Notes: generated from the sequence alone by a model not told the origin. Counted from the stretch's first letter, positions 1 to 11,635 are shown. The stretch is 64,000 nucleotides of DNA from Oscheius onirici (GCA_932521025.1 OW051472.1:1922001-1986000), one strand, 5' to 3'. Program-made: numbers and translations.

Positions 1-1215
1 TCTTATACCAAAATACTGCTCACCTAGTTCAGCATTTTATCTTCTACATCCGACGAAACAAAAAGATTGAAAAGTTTGAAAACGAAAGGAAAAGTGAGGT
101 GTTGCTGGTTCGCTATTCCATGAAATATCAATTTTTTTCAGAACGTTTTTAGAGAGTGAACAGTTTGAGAAAAACAGTCAATCAACGTGAACTTCAAGGG
201 AAAAAGAAAGTACGTTTTCCAAAACGCATCCCGCTTTCATCAAACTTTGAAACTGCAAAATAACTTTTTACCGTAATCAAATGCTCAGAACAAACTGAAC
301 AGGTTGGTAGTTTTGCCTGCTTCCGCTACTCTCTTACCTCACGAAACTTGTTCGATATTTCATCTTTTCATTACCCAGCGTTTCGAGCGAGTCTTCACAG
401 TATTCATACAACTTTGAAACACAATGTTTTCTGTTTCACATCCGTTTGTGTCAAATAGTGTGAAACGTCTTTTGATTTCTGTCGTGAACTTCACAAACAA
501 TTGATAGTTTCCACCGCCCGACTACACAGAATAGCTACTCTCAATATTCTCTTCTATTAAACTTCCTCACAAAACCTAAAAGAATGAAAAGTAGCAACCA
601 AAACTGTAGTCAAAAAAAAGTAAATTTGTTTTCCACCCATCTTTTTTTCACTGAACGTTTTTACTCCATCGACTTACAAAATTGCTAACTTTCCTCATAC
701 TGCTTCTTCAAACCTGATCAAGTTACTCGTGAAACCCCAAAAAAACTGGAAAAGTAGCCTTACAAATTTTGTACTCATTGACGTAACACGCTTGCAACCA
801 GCATTTATGGAACTTTGAAGCACAAAAGTTTTCGCATATCAATCATTTTTTGACAAAAATATAAAAATTTCCCTATTTTTGGCCGTTAGCATCGCAAAGA
901 TTGTTAGCTTTAGACGTTTTTAGGTGCACTGGCGTCGTAATATTACTTCTCTCAAAACTCTCTACTACTCAACGTTTTCATGAAACCCAAAAAAACAATT
1001 GGAGGTACACAAAAAATACATTCACTGCTGTTACCAGATTGTTCTCAGAATTTATGTAACACTGAATCACAAAGTTTTCTGCACAGTATTCAGTTATGGC
1101 ATGCACTCATTCATTTTACTCATTAGAGTCACAAAAATTGTTAGTTTCTTACATCTGCGCGTGTCATTGCTTCTCCATATGCTCTCTCCTATTACAGGTC
1201 AGCATGAAAGCAAAA
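1..1215. other. AT-rich non-coding DNA
   Basis: No exon, RNA gene or clear element is visible here. Variants of a phrase containing 'gaaacccaaaaaaac' recur about every 150-250 bp (near 560, 725, 975), continuing towards the gene downstream. The few open frames use AT-rich codons unlike the real genes in the window and look like chance. Confidence 0.5.
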
Positions 1216-1330
1216 AAACTGATAATGGGGAGAAGGTACTGGAGTCTAGAATCCGCGACAGAAGTAATAGGTGAAGACGAGGAATCTCTAACTTTAGCTA
1301 TGGAAGGGCGGTGCTATCCTTGTTCAATCA
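1216..1330 (-). repeat. Inverted fragment of interspersed repeat R
   Basis: The sequence around 1298-1328 is the reverse complement of a phrase (GCACCGCCCTTCCAGGGCT) that recurs at about 6.53, 6.79, 11.18 and 47.46 kb. The flank (tagaatccgcgacag) also resembles the internal part of those copies. It is a short diverged copy of the dispersed repeat here called R. Confidence 0.5.
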
Positions 1331-1615
1331 AATACTTTTTTCAAATGATAGTTTTTAGATGACATTCTTTCCAATAAAAACGAGAGAAGCTCTACTTTCA
1401 CTCTTTCAGCCTCATAAAATTGTTACTTTTCCAGCAGCTGTCAACACTTCATTATTTTTTGCAGAACTCTATCCTATCCAACTTTTCATGAAACCAAAAA
1501 TTCGTATCTTCCGAAGCTGCAAAACTAGTTTAGTGCCACTTTTACTCATTAGCTATGCAAAATTTGGATTGTGCCCACTCAACTTTCCCGTAAAACCAAA
1601 AAAAAAAACTCTTAC

Positions 1616-3697
1616 CTTGAGACGTTGAGGCGTGATCCTCGGTCCGATTGCCAGCTTCTGATTGGACCGCTGAAGAATGCTCAGAGTCTTGAGGCGCTTG
1701 AAGCCAGTCTCTTGCAGCTCTGTCGGCCAGTCAATCTTGAAATTTTCGTTGGAAATGAAGAGCTTCTTCAACGTGTCGGCCTTCTCCTTCACGATGAGGC
1801 AGAGGCTGTCCGGAGAGAGCTTCATCTGGACGTAAAGAGACAGAATGGCCGGACAGTGCTTCAGGATCTTGTCCAGGTAGTGTGGGTTCTGCAAAAAGAT
1901 CGAAATTAATGAATTTCTTGGCCAAGCCAACCGTTATAGTTCTTTTGAAACCAAGAAGATTTCAGATGCACAGTCAAGGCTTTGAATATTTTAGAGCTGT
2001 TTAGATTTCCCTCTCAATGTTCACGCAACTGATCAGTTGATTCAGTAGTCATAGTTTTCTTACGGTTCAACTGAAATCTTTTCGAATAAAACCAATGGCT
2101 CTTCGAATAATTTTATGGAAAGGTTTGAAAATGTTTTTTGTTGAGCTCGGTACATCAAGCATTATTTATTCGCACCCAGAGTATCTTTTACGGTTCATTT
2201 GAACCAAAAAAGCGGTTCTTCGCTTCTTGCCAAGGTCTCGTAAACGAGAATATTTCAATCAATCTTTGTTCATCTCGGATCGAAGAATTTTAAAAATAAA
2301 CTAGTGAGCAATATATGGCTTACGTGACCGCAGTCACTTACCGTTCTTTTGAAGCAAAATTCAAGTTATTGAAGCAGTAGAAACAAGAGAACCTTGCATA
2401 TTTTTCTAAACCGAAACTCACCTGAAGTGAAATTGATGGAACAAGGATCCTCTAACAGTTCTACTGAAACTAATTTTCCGTTCCAGCTCCGGTAGATTCT
2501 AGTATTATTTTCTAGGACTCTTGGGTTGAATTTTTTTAACACCACTTCCTGGTGTCATTCCTACCATTTCTACTAACAGAAGTGCAATGTTTCGAAGAGA
2601 GTATAGATTTCTAGCAATTGCTACCACTACCGTTCGATCGTTCCTAAGTTTTCTACAACATCAAAAATCTTGCCGAAACACTTATGTTTTGACCTTGATA
2701 TGCACTTGTTGAGCTCTGCAGAACTACGTTATTGCCATTGCAATCGGTTTACAATTTCAACTAAGCAGGTCTCCAGAAGTCTGAAAAAAGTCTGCTTTAC
2801 CATCTCCCTGGTGAAAATTTTTTAGCTTCCAAAAAAGGTTTTGTTTCAATAAACTTTGATATAAGATTTACAGAACTACGATACCTGCTACCTTCTTGCC
2901 AAACATATCAAGACTTTTCTAAACGTTCACTATCAACGGGGCAACGAAAATTATTACGTAAAAAACCTTCAGCTCCCAAAAGTAATGTATGTAGACACCA
3001 AAAATTATTCGAAGACACATGCTAAATCCTAGATCTTGATAATGAAAATACCGTGTTTCTTACCCCCTTTCCAATCGAATTCTACCCGTTTTCTTTCCGT
3101 AACCCCAAAAAAAGTTATGTTTCATCTTTAGTAGGTACTCTGATGGCTTAGGAGAACTGCGCTTATTTGGCATCTCAAAATAAAGAACAAAAACGAGCCG
3201 TGATTTCCAGGAACAGTGTCATTATACCACCTCATGGTACCATTTTTATTGTTTTAGTCCACGAAAACGCAATGTTTCAACAAAAGTATACATTAGCAGT
3301 TCTTTCTACGACTATTTTTAAATTACACTGGGGGGTTTCTATAAAACCAAGACTATATGAGCTCCTACTTTATGAAAAATTTGGCCTTTGCTTATACTTT
3401 TACACTTCCAGAACTTTGTAGAACTACTAACAGGTCACCATGAGAAAACAACAAGCATCAACTAACCGGAGCTCCAGAAGTTTGCAATTCCTTCGTCTTG
3501 ACGACCTCATTGGCACGGTAGCCGCATGCTCCAGCGCCGTCCATTCCAAGCAGCGAGTAGGTGTCGAGGACGAGAACTGAGCAGATCTTTTCGAAGCAGA
3601 CGGCCAACTCGAAAATCTCAGCGTCCATGACTGCCATTTCAAGACGCTTCGGCAGCGGCAACCTGTTCAGAACGGCACGCAGAGCATCGACAGACAT
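1616..3697 (-). CDS. Two-exon gene of unknown function (3' end may extend left)
   Basis: Exon 1 is 3697-3467 (77 codons, ATG start, ending ...LQTSGAP) with donor CG|GTTAGT. Exon 2 is 1888-1616 (91 codons, NPHYLDKILK...TPQRLK) with acceptor CTTTTTGCAG and donor AAG|GTAAGAG. Both junctions are in phase 0, giving 168 readable residues. Codon use is balanced and unlike the surrounding AT-rich DNA, which argues that both exons are real. The product is leucine-rich with alternating hydrophobic residues; exon 1 has a stretch LNRLPLPKRLEMA that loosely resembles an F-box start, but I do not recognise the family. The donor after exon 2 means at least one more exon lies to the left, and I could not find it in 1-1600. 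The first ATG may itself be internal, since CTCTCCAG just upstream could be an acceptor. The 1,578 bp intron is repeat-like. Confidence 0.55.
1889..3466. repeat. Degenerate periodic array filling the intron
   Basis: Two short phrases recur through this intron: one like 'tttgaaaccaaaaa' near 1948, 2076, 2204, 2349 and 2463, and one like 'cagaactac' near 2722, 2871 and 3420. Spacing is roughly 115-150 bp. Copies are too diverged to define a unit by eye, but the periodicity suggests an old tandem array. Confidence 0.35.
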
Positions 3698-4170
3698 CCT
3701 GGAGAGGCGACTTGCTTCTGTCCTGGTAGCTTATTCAATTGACTCCTTTTTGAAGTTTCTAATGTTTTTTTTTGAAAAGTTGCTGTTTGGTTAGTTTTTA
3801 ATTATGGAAAAGAGCACAAACAAGGTAATTGCTCTGTTCTTTTCTAACAGGAACAATTACCAGAAGAGTAGCAAAAGTGACCTATAGAGAACGAGTAGGT
3901 TGCAGGAGAACATTTTATTGGTTTCAGTTATTTAGTTTATACAGGCCTCTAAAAAACTTTTCACTGTATTCTTGTTGAACTTCGATACTAATTTAGTCAG
4001 AAAGGTAGAAAAAGTGTTTTTCGGGAAGACCAAACGGAGTCGTGGCAGTGTGCACCAACTTGTAAAGCATGACATGAAAACTTCGTTGGTGCTTGACTAC
4101 AGTAGCTATCAGTACGAAAGCTACGCAGGAGTTATTCAAATGGAATGAAAAACCGACACCCAACGGAAAG

Positions 4171-4535
4171 TTGCTGCTGTTCAAAGACGTATGGAGAGAG
4201 CAATGCTTGGACTGAGCCTCATAGACAGAGTGAGAAACGAGGAGATTCGAAGACGAACGGAACTACCGGACGTCCTAGATATATGGTGGAAAAGGAAGCT
4301 TAAATGGGCGCAGAAATTGGCTAATATGGACTATAGACGATGGTCTAAGATAACATACGAATGGATTCCATTAGATCGGAAACGAGCTCCCGGAAGGCCA
4401 CCAACGATGTGGTATAGCGACATCAAGAGGGCATGTGCTAGAATCGGACACGAGCCATCTTGCTGGATGCGACATGCGAGAGAAATGGGCGAGGAATGGA
4501 TAAGAGTCATGAGAGCGGCGAAGGATTCAACGTGA
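4171..4535 (+). mobile_element. RTE-like non-LTR retrotransposon, 3' coding fragment
   Basis: An open frame of about 121 residues ends at 4535 and reads ...QRRMERAMLGLSLIDRVRNE...LKWAQKLANMDYRRWSKITYEW...GRPPTMWYSDIKR... This is the region after the reverse transcriptase domain in RTE-type elements: the R-x-M-L-G-x-S-x-x-D-R-x-R-N block, the W(A)-x-x-x-A-x-M-D-x-x-R-W block and the GRPPTRW block. The frame is intact to its stop, but no reverse transcriptase or endonuclease lies upstream (4050-4170 is degenerate), so this is a 5'-truncated dead copy. A SINE-like element starts within 30 bp of its end. A second fragment of the same family lies in each arm of the inverted repeat. Confidence 0.8.
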
Positions 4536-4558
4536 GCGATCAATGTCAATCACAGTGA

Positions 4559-4771
4559 TCTATCTAAACTATCTAAAGCGCAATGGTGTCTGTGGTGGAC
4601 TCTGTTTGGATGTTTGTTTGTTTGTTTCTCCGGGACCTCAAATTTTGGTGTATTGTTAAGAGTCGCCGTCTTCACCCAGACGACCCGGGTTCGACTCTTC
4701 TCCTCGTCAAATATTTTTGCTAAATTGTTTTGAGTATGAAATAGAGTCAGGGTAACCGCTAGGGGATTAAC
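4559..4771 (+). mobile_element. tRNA-Glu-like SINE, copy 1
   Basis: The element begins with 'atctaaactatctaaagcgc' and contains CTTCACCCAGACGACCCGGG followed by TTCGACTC. This matches the anticodon-to-T-arm part of a tRNA-Glu with a UUC anticodon and a good RNA polymerase III B box. The A-box side is decayed and the acceptor stem is not closed, so it is not a working tRNA. Related copies lie at about 29.64-29.83 kb, its mirror at 53.60-53.79 kb, and 38.11-38.32 kb. Each is followed by 'cgctaggggatta' and a minisatellite. Confidence 0.6.
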
Positions 4772-4885
4772 AAGGGATCGGTTGACTGGGGAAGGGATTA
4801 GAAGGGATCGATTGACTGGGGAAAAAATCAAAAGGGATCGGTTGACTGGGGAAAGGATCAGAAGGGATCGGTTGACTGGGGAAAG
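4772..4885 (+). repeat. Minisatellite, about 30-33 bp unit, four copies
   Basis: The unit is GGATCGGTTGACTGGGGAAA plus a short purine-rich linker with 'gatcagaagg'. About four copies lie end to end. The same unit follows the SINE at 38.3-38.5 kb and occurs in inverted orientation beside the arm copies, so it is probably the body of the same element. Confidence 0.75.
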
Positions 4886-4889
4886 TTTT

Positions 4890-6221
4890 TCCGTTAAAAT
4901 GAATCGCATCGCTGTGGTTCATACAAGAAACGTCAGTTACTGGAGCATTGAGAGTAATCCGTTCAAGAAAAATATTGAACAGCATGAAAACGTTGCTACT
5001 CAGCTGGAAACAAATCCGCTTTGATTCACAGAATGTTCCCTTTTCTTGAACAGACTATAAAGGCGACGAAGTCGCCGAAGGCGGCTGGTATCTACGATTC
5101 CGTGAAATAAATTGAATTGAAATGGCGACTCCCGCGTTTTCAAACAAACATCGTTTTATTTTTTCTCCATCAAGCGCCAAGGTCTAATCAAAGTTTCCTG
5201 TCCTCTTCCCATTACCCGGTCTGCTTGAAACATTTGTGTTTTCACTTGTTCATTTCTCTTTTCTCATTTTTTTCAGTTTTGTTTCATCTTCTGCTCTTAT
5301 CGGAGAATTTCTGCATTCATGCGTAGAAAAATCGAACAATACAAAAAAGACAAGAAAAACTTCATTATGGCTCAAAATATGTTCAACAACATTCTACACG
5401 TTTGTCCGGAGAGTAAACGCATTGTTACCTTGTGTACAAAAAAGAAGGGGACAACATACTGACAAAAACAGATTTGGCGGAAGAAGAAAAAATATGAGCA
5501 ACCAGCACAGAGGAAGAGAGAAGAGACCAATTTTTGGAGAAAGCGTAGGAGTGACAAAAAACGTTGAAAATACCTGGAAAATTGTGGGTTTTTTCTTGTT
5601 TCCTCGAAGAGATATCTGTGTCGTAAGTTGTTTTATGCGTTAGAGTATGGTAAAAGTTGATTACTGCTGACAAAAAAAGTGAGAAATGGGATCATCGAAG
5701 AAATTTTTCCATTCCCTCTACGTCAAAAGTGTGAAACATTTTCCCCTTATCAAATTCTTTCTGGCAAACGTTTTTGTTTCATCGTTAGCATAAAGCAGCT
5801 TGAAAAATGGGTTTTGTAATCATGGGGAATTTTTTTGTAAAAAGGAGTTTTGTAACGATTCGCAAAAAGTCTTCGTAGCTTGGAAGTGTCGAGTAATAGT
5901 TTTTTTTTTCAAAAGTCGCATTTTTGGATGGGTTGATTGGATTGACAGATCCAGTCATTGTCCACGATTTTTTGTGACAGACTGCGTGCGACATATCTGA
6001 GACCCGAAAAGAGCAAATATTTCCACATTTCCTTTACATCAAAAGCGTGAAACATCGCTGTCAAATTCGGACATCGTTTGTAAAAGAAAAATGTTTCACA
6101 AACGAGATATGCCTGCTTGAATTGTCTTTTATACTACTTGAATACTACTTGATTGATCAATACTGAAGAAAAACTAACCCGAAATTTGAAAGAAGTAAAG
6201 CATTTTTCGCTGTGCTTGAGA
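4890..6221. other. Intergenic DNA without recognised features
   Basis: This stretch separates the SINE and minisatellite from the membrane-protein gene. A phrase at 5058-5110 (aagtcgccgaaggcggc, then 'gaaataaattgaattg') looks like the end of some dispersed element. The open frames here are AT-rich and show no family resemblance or good splice context. Confidence 0.4.
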
Positions 6222-9200
6222 TCATATTTTTGGCGGTGGCTCGTAGAAGTCGTCCGTTATTATCACGGTACTCCGTCTACTGTAGGAACTGTCGGTGTCG
6301 TGTTCGGCCACAACAGCTGGCTTGTCCTCACAGGTTCCTTGTACTGCCTGGAAATAATAAAGAACTTTGAATAGATGACGTTTTCTCAGCTGAACTGTTG
6401 AATAGTAGTGCAAAAGTTCAAGTTGTTCTATACCTTTCGTGAAACTTTTTTGTCAAAACTTGAAGCATCTTTTCCTGAGAGTTTTCTCAAAGAGAAGAAT
6501 GTGCTTATTCAAAATTTTAGGGCATACAAGGATGGCACCGCCCTTCCAGGGCTGAAGATTCCTTGTCTTCTCCTATCACTTCCTTCTCGGATCCTCAGTT
6601 CCCTTCTCCCCCTGTCACTCCGTTCCAGTTACCCTCTAAAGAAACTATCAAACTCCTAAGAACTTTTCGCGCACTTGCTTTTCCTGTCACGACTTGTTAA
6701 AAACTAATTTGTGCACAAAGCTCCCCTCCTTATCCTCAATTAAAGCTTCAGACACACACAGACTTGGGAGCAATTTTAAATAGACAAGGTTGGCAACGCC
6801 CTTCCAGGGCTAAAGTAGAGGTTCATGACTTCGCTCTGTCCTCCTTTGGTAATCTTTTCCAGTCACTCTCCCTGACCCTCCAAAGAAACTACCGAAATTG
6901 TATTAAAACCCGCTCTTTCTCAAGCCTAATTTAAAAATGTAGGATCTGAACGGATCGCCCGGCCCGTTCCTAGCTTTAGCGAGTCTCAGTCCTACTGTAC
7001 CTTCCCTTCTCCCCTTGTCACTCCCAGTCACCCAGACTCTCCAACGAAACTACCAAGTCTTTAGAACATTTCGCGCACTTGCTTTTCCTGTCGCGAATTG
7101 TTAAAAACTAATTTGCGCACAAAGCTCCCCTCCTTATCCTCAATTAGAGCCTCAGACACACCACACAGAGACCTGGGAGCAATTTAAAGTGGATTTATCC
7201 TTTCTGTTCATTTTTCAGTATAATTTTTCTGTAAAAAACGTCAATTTGTGCTCGCAAAATGTCGTCGACTGGTCACTAATGCAAAGTGTACTGCTTTATA
7301 CTTTTACTTGAACATTTTTTGGTCAACATTTTGCAATCTCTGTTTCTCGAAATTCCTTGCTCAAATTGATAATGTGGAATCAATATGCGAAATAATAAGA
7401 TTTTTATAAGAGAAATAATAAGAGAGAAAATTGGAAATACTGCACGGTGTTTGCTTGTATCCTACTCATGGAACAAAGAGATTTTTCACTTACTTTTTTC
7501 CTCTTGACCAGTAGTCGAAAGCAGCGTAATTTGATGCTTGTTATGTACATTTCGATCAAAATAAGTAGAGCCAAGAGAACGAGGAAGACGATACCCGTAG
7601 TGGATTCACCGGGCCATGTTGAGAGCCGGTCAACTGAAAATTGATCCTTTTTACCAGTTTTGGGAGAGTAAATAGGATCGGAAACGAATTGTAATCGCGA
7701 TTGTTCGTAAGACAAAAACACGAAACAATATCTTTTTTGCGTGTTCGAGATGTAATACAAGGTCGCGTTCAGTAAGACATGTTCAACCTAGAATTGAGGA
7801 AAATAAAAAAAAACCGACAAATGAATTGATTGGTCTTCAAAACTCTTCTATATGTTCTTGTTATGTTTCTAGGCATTTTCCAGCCGTTTTTCTAGTTCGA
7901 ACAAGATGTTTACGATAGATTATTTGCTGTTCTAAGGATGCGAATCGGTGGAACTAGCATCTGTTTTTCATAAGGGAGTAAGATGAAACAAAAAATCTTG
8001 ATACTCGCCTACATATAGGTCCTCTACAGGATGCGTGTTTTCCAAGTTGTCCAGTAGTGAAAAAGACGAAAATTGTGAGGTTGTATGGTGGAAATCGAAA
8101 ACCTAATGCTGTCCAATAAATACAGCATCATAAGGGTATCTTGAAACAACGATATTCAAAACGAGAACTTATGGGCTCAACATTTTCACTTAGAAACCAA
8201 TTTTCAACAGGTTTTTGGCATCCTGGTTTTCTTGCATTTCTTGTATCAAAAATGCGTTGTAAACGGTGGAAAAATAACCCACTTGTATAGCCTAGCAGTA
8301 TGGCACCGACGACGAAGGCAACAGCTGAGCAGATAAAATGAGGTAGGAGGAGATATGGCACCACACAGCGGACAGCCAGTAGGGCTATGGCGTTCGAGAT
8401 GAGCCAGAGACACTGGAAATTGCGGATTTTTCTAATCAGAGCACGGGAACAGTACTTGTCTACCACTTCAAATGGCTATATGTTCTGATTGAAACGTTAT
8501 GTAATACTGGAAGTTTTTAGACTTATTCTCGTATGCATTGAATGTTGAACAAACGTATTATAGTTTCGAAGAGATTCGATTCTCCCATTGTTCAAGCCTC
8601 ACTTTGACTTGACATAAGTTTTCCTCGAAACATTCAGAAAAATTGAAACTAGTGAACTAGAAGGTCGCGAAAATAAAGCGGAAATAACAGTTTTTGGGGT
8701 ACTATCCGCAATTTGAGCGAGTAAAATGAGTCGCAATCGCTTAGTAGAATCTTTGAAACAGTGAAAGGGAAAATATGGAAATATTTGACTGGCTTTACCA
8801 AAAGTCGTCAAACACATCTGTGAAAAAAGACTAATTGTAAGATTCTCTGTACTGGGGCCATCGCGTTCGAGAGAAGCCAGAGACACTGAACGTTTTTGGA
8901 GTGGAATATACAAGCATTGCGTAGCACTAGATTGAAATGAGGTTTCTGCTTGCTTTCTACGTTTTCCCGTTTGCCTCATTGATCCTCTTTGCTTTGTTTG
9001 TTACTGCTTTTTTCACCTTTTCGCACAAAATTCCAAAGAATTCTAAAGAGCTTTTTCCCCGCTTTGCCCAATTTTTGAGAAACCACACAATTTTTTTTAC
9101 GGATATGACTGCCCAGCTTATATTGCTTTCTGAAACTTTCCCGCCCACTTACCGCTAACTGAAAACATTTTTTTCCAATCAAACATAGCCTTCTCTCACC

Positions 9201-9452
9201 TGAAAGATAATATAGTAGACGAGCTGCTGGTACAGAATAATTGTAGCTAGAAAAGTATTCTGCTGCTGATAGCCTTGCAGTCCTTTAATCAGGGAAGGCA
9301 CGAAGAAGCAAACACTTCCAATCACGGCCAGTGATTCGACTGTCTGAACAGGGGAATGGACTGGATACGGTCGTTAAAAGTACCAAAACTGTCATACAGA
9401 GCCTCTGAAGCTTCCACTTGATGCAGCATACTGTTCTCGGCTCAACCATACA
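6222..9452 (-). CDS. Multi-pass membrane protein, C-terminal exons (5' end unresolved)
   Basis: Exons on the minus strand can be chained by frame: 9452-9398 (VWLSREQYAASS...), 9343-9200 (48 codons, two hydrophobic segments), from 8412 to about 8290 (CLWLISNAIALLAVRCVV..., donor unclear), about 8104-8007 (VFDFHH...HPVEDLYV), 7633-7494 (STWPGESTTG then a 16-residue hydrophobic helix) and 6347-6222 (AVQGTCEDK...DDFYEPPPKI, stop). Acceptors are mostly TTTCAG or TTCCAG. The exon ending near 8007 appears to use a GC donor (AG|GCGAGT), which keeps the frame. At least five membrane-spanning segments are visible, followed by a polar tail rich in Ser, Thr and Asp. It could be a serpentine-type receptor or a transporter; I do not recognise the family. 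Upstream exons may lie at 10.5-10.85 kb. The 1.1 kb intron before the last exon is filled with repeat R. Confidence 0.5.
6526..7195 (+). repeat. Two tandem copies of interspersed repeat R
   Basis: Copy one starts near 6526 with GGCACCGCCCTTCCAGGGCT and ends near 6778 with 'ggagcaattttaaatagac'. Copy two starts at once (ggcaacgcccttccagggct) and ends near 7195 with 'ggagcaatttaaagtggat'. Shared internal text includes 'gcacaaagctcccctcctta' and 'cttcagacacac'. Both lie in the intron before the last exon of the membrane-protein gene. No coding capacity is seen. Confidence 0.65.
8848..8885 (-). pseudogene. Decayed copy of the CLWLISNA membrane exon
   Basis: After an acceptor-like GTTCAG the minus strand reads TGTCTCTGGCTTCTCTCGAA, nearly the same as the start of the exon at 8412 (TGTCTCTGGCTCATCTCGAA). 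Similarity is lost after about 40 bp. It points to local exon duplication or an alternative exon that has decayed. Confidence 0.45.
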
Positions 9453-10003
9453 CTGAAAGTTGGAATTTTTGGCATCAGCTGATTGAGACTAGAAGAGAGT
9501 TATACGGTGTTATTTGAGCAGGAAATACAACATTCCGTATAGGAAAAAGTGTTGAGAAAACTGGGGGGTTTGAAGAAAAAATGGCAAATGAAATTGTAGG
9601 AAAGAAAAGTGAGAAGTATTTGGTCAAGAAACGAAACAGGAAAATCTTCAGGATAACGAAAAGAGGGCTAAAAATGTTGTGCGGTTCTTGAAGGAATTTT
9701 TCTCTCCAAAACCAAAGGAAGAATAACGAGATTATAAAAAAATGGTATTTTGGCAGGAGACGAAACATTCTGGATACGAGAAAATGGGTAAAAATTAGTT
9801 CCGATATTTTTTTTCACGAGTTTTCAAGCCTAAAAGGAAGTCATCACTAAAATAATAAAATAGTGTTATTTGAGAAGGAAATGAAACATTCTGGGTACGA
9901 GGAAAAGTCTTTGATAAAACGGAAGTTTTGTAGAAGAATGGAACAAAAATTGGAAAAATAAGTATTCCGGGGAGCGGCAGAACTGCACAAAGTTGAGTAG
10001 TAT

Positions 10004-10207
10004 AGTCTGTTCAAAAAAAAGAACGCAACAGTAACTCATAAATATTTCGCTTCGAATACCACAAACCTCCGAAGCGCGGCAATTCACCGTTGAGAAAATC
10101 AAGAAATCGGTTTGAATTGTTGCAGTTTACCCTGAAAATCAGGAGTTTGTGGTTCTCGAAGAGAAATATTTATGGGTTACTGTTGCGTTCTTGTTTTTGA
10201 ACAGACT
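10004..10207. mobile_element. 204 bp MITE with AGTCTGTTC ends, copy 1
   Basis: The element starts AGTCTGTTC and ends GAACAGACT, and long stretches inside each end are also inverted complements ('gaacgcaacagtaactcata' against 'gggttactgttgcgttc'). A nearly identical copy lies at 50382-50584 in an intron of the stomatin gene. The two copies differ at only a few bases, which suggests recent movement. TA lies at or near both edges, but the exact target duplication is ambiguous. Confidence 0.8.
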
Positions 10208-10499
10208 TTATTCAGTAGCTTTATTCAGTAGAAAGGACTTCCAGTTGGCGTTTAGACAGTTCACAAAGTTTAGCTCAAAGGAAAGGCATAGAACTGTCAC
10301 ATTGTTTCCCATAAACTAGCGTAAAGTAGAGGTAGGTCAGGTCAATCTTTGTGTGCTCTTAGTACGTAGAAGTCAACATGTACAACGCCGTTTCACTACG
10401 AAACTTTGTTTTTAATAAACAACACTCTTATATTATCCAAAAACTTGGCTGCCTATATAAACATTTTGAAACATATACGTAATAGTAGTTTGCAAACTT

Positions 10500-10853
10500 C
10501 TGTTTTCACTGATTGTGAGCGAATAAGGTTGTGAAAACTGGGAAAACAAGTACCAGACGTTCGGACCAATAAGAAAGAAAAGAAAATACCTGCAAACGAA
10601 ATGAAACAAAACTTTTTTTTTGAATTGAAATTTTTCTGAACGAAAAAAAAGTGAAAAAAAGGGAAAAACAGTTTATTCGTGCAGAACCTCGCTCCGCAAG
10701 GACACGAAAAAATAACTGAAAAGGAATGAGAAAGAACCAGTTCTTCCAGTAGCCTTGTACAGCCCAATTAGGAAACAAGGCAGTAAAATTGAAGGCACCG
10801 GCGTCATCCCCGAGACTGATCCGATTATCCCCCCAAACCGAAAACAATGCCAA
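10500..10853 (-). pseudogene. Exon-like segments upstream of the membrane-protein gene
   Basis: Two stretches on the minus strand look coding. About 10593-10512 follows acceptor GTTTGCAG and reads YFLFFLIGPNVWYLFSQFSQ. About 10850-10720 reads ...SLGDDAGAFNFTALFPNWAV...KNWFFLIPFQ. They are hydrophobic and could be N-terminal exons of the gene at 6.2-9.5 kb, but I cannot connect their phases to the exon at 9452. A related copy of the first stretch lies at 12785-12881. They may be true exons or remains of a tandem paralogue. Confidence 0.35.
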
Positions 10854-11165
10854 AAAGGTCAGCCTTTAATAATAGTGAATTTTATGCGAGAAGACGCCAG
10901 AAAGTGATATTTTAGTCGCGAATATGGTCAGGGAAGAACGTATATAATTGCCTCGACCTCAAAACCGGGACGGCTGACTGACTCTTCAGCGCGCGGACCG
11001 ATCACAGCAATTACCGCACTGGGTGAAGAGTCACTGGGAGAGTGACAGGAAGACTTTCACACGGTGCACTTAGAGAGACTTTATGGTCTGATTGAAGATG
11101 GGGTAGAGGGGGAACGTAGGGAGAACTAGTCGAAAAGTTTTAAGAGGAACATTTTCAAAAGATGA

Positions 11166-11437
11166 GGGAAACAAGGATGTCACCGCCCTTCCAGGGCTAA
11201 AGATACCTTGTCTTCTCCTATAACTTCTTCTCGGACCCTCAGTTCCAATTCCCCCTCCTTTCTTCCCTTGTCACTCCGTTCCAATTACCCCGTCGTTTCA
11301 AAGAAACTATCAACGTTGTAAGAACCCTTCGCGTACTTGCTTTTCCTGTCACGACTTGTTAAAAACTAATTTGTGCACAAAGCTCCCCTCCTTATCCTCA
11401 ATAAAAGCTTCAGACACACAGACGCGAGAGCATTTTT
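11166..11437 (+). repeat. Interspersed repeat R, copy interrupted by a MITE
   Basis: Starts with 'tgtcaccgcccttccagggct' and runs to 'cagacgcgagagcattttta', matching the order of features in the 6.5 kb copies. Its 3' end runs directly into a palindromic element at a TTTAAA site, so the MITE inserted at the end of this copy. Confidence 0.6.
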
Positions 11438-11635
11438 AAAGGGACACTGACATTATGGCCGTCTAGCCGTTCAGGGGAAATCAGGCAACTTCGGGGCGGG
11501 ACCCACGACAAATTTCATTTAGAACACGTTCCTTGTCTTATCTCAAAATACACCTCTCTGGGCTGCAGAGTAGCGGTTCCCGCCACGAAGTTGGCCCCCT
11601 GAACGGCTAGACGGCCATAATGTCAGTGTCCCTTT
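11438..11635. mobile_element. Short palindromic MITE at a TTTAAA target
   Basis: The ends are AAAGGGACACTGACATTATG and its reverse complement, followed inward by inverted copies of 'gccgtctagccgttcagggg'. TTTAAA overlaps both edges. The body includes the phrase 'gggcgggacccacgac', related to 'gggtcccgccacg' in the longer elements at 24.3, 37.1 and 41.8-42.1 kb. This resembles the PALTTTAAA class of C. elegans palindromic MITEs, as I recall them; the family assignment is inference. Confidence 0.75.

Noticed and set aside
1553..1930. A single 125-codon exon starting at an ATG near 1930
   Set aside because: The consensus acceptor CTTTTTGCAG at 1889 and the in-phase upstream exon show that the first residues are intron.
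4600..4710. A tRNA-Glu gene
   Set aside because: The T-arm and anticodon-arm text is good, but the acceptor stem does not pair and the D-arm is decayed. Several copies share the same non-tRNA flanks, so it is a SINE.
5236..5643. A 135-codon plus-strand gene
   Set aside because: Phe- and Ser-rich start, no splice support, AT-biased codons and no family likeness.
6222..9452. OST-alpha/TMEM184 transporter assignment
   Set aside because: Both are multi-pass, but none of the conserved blocks I know for that family is present.
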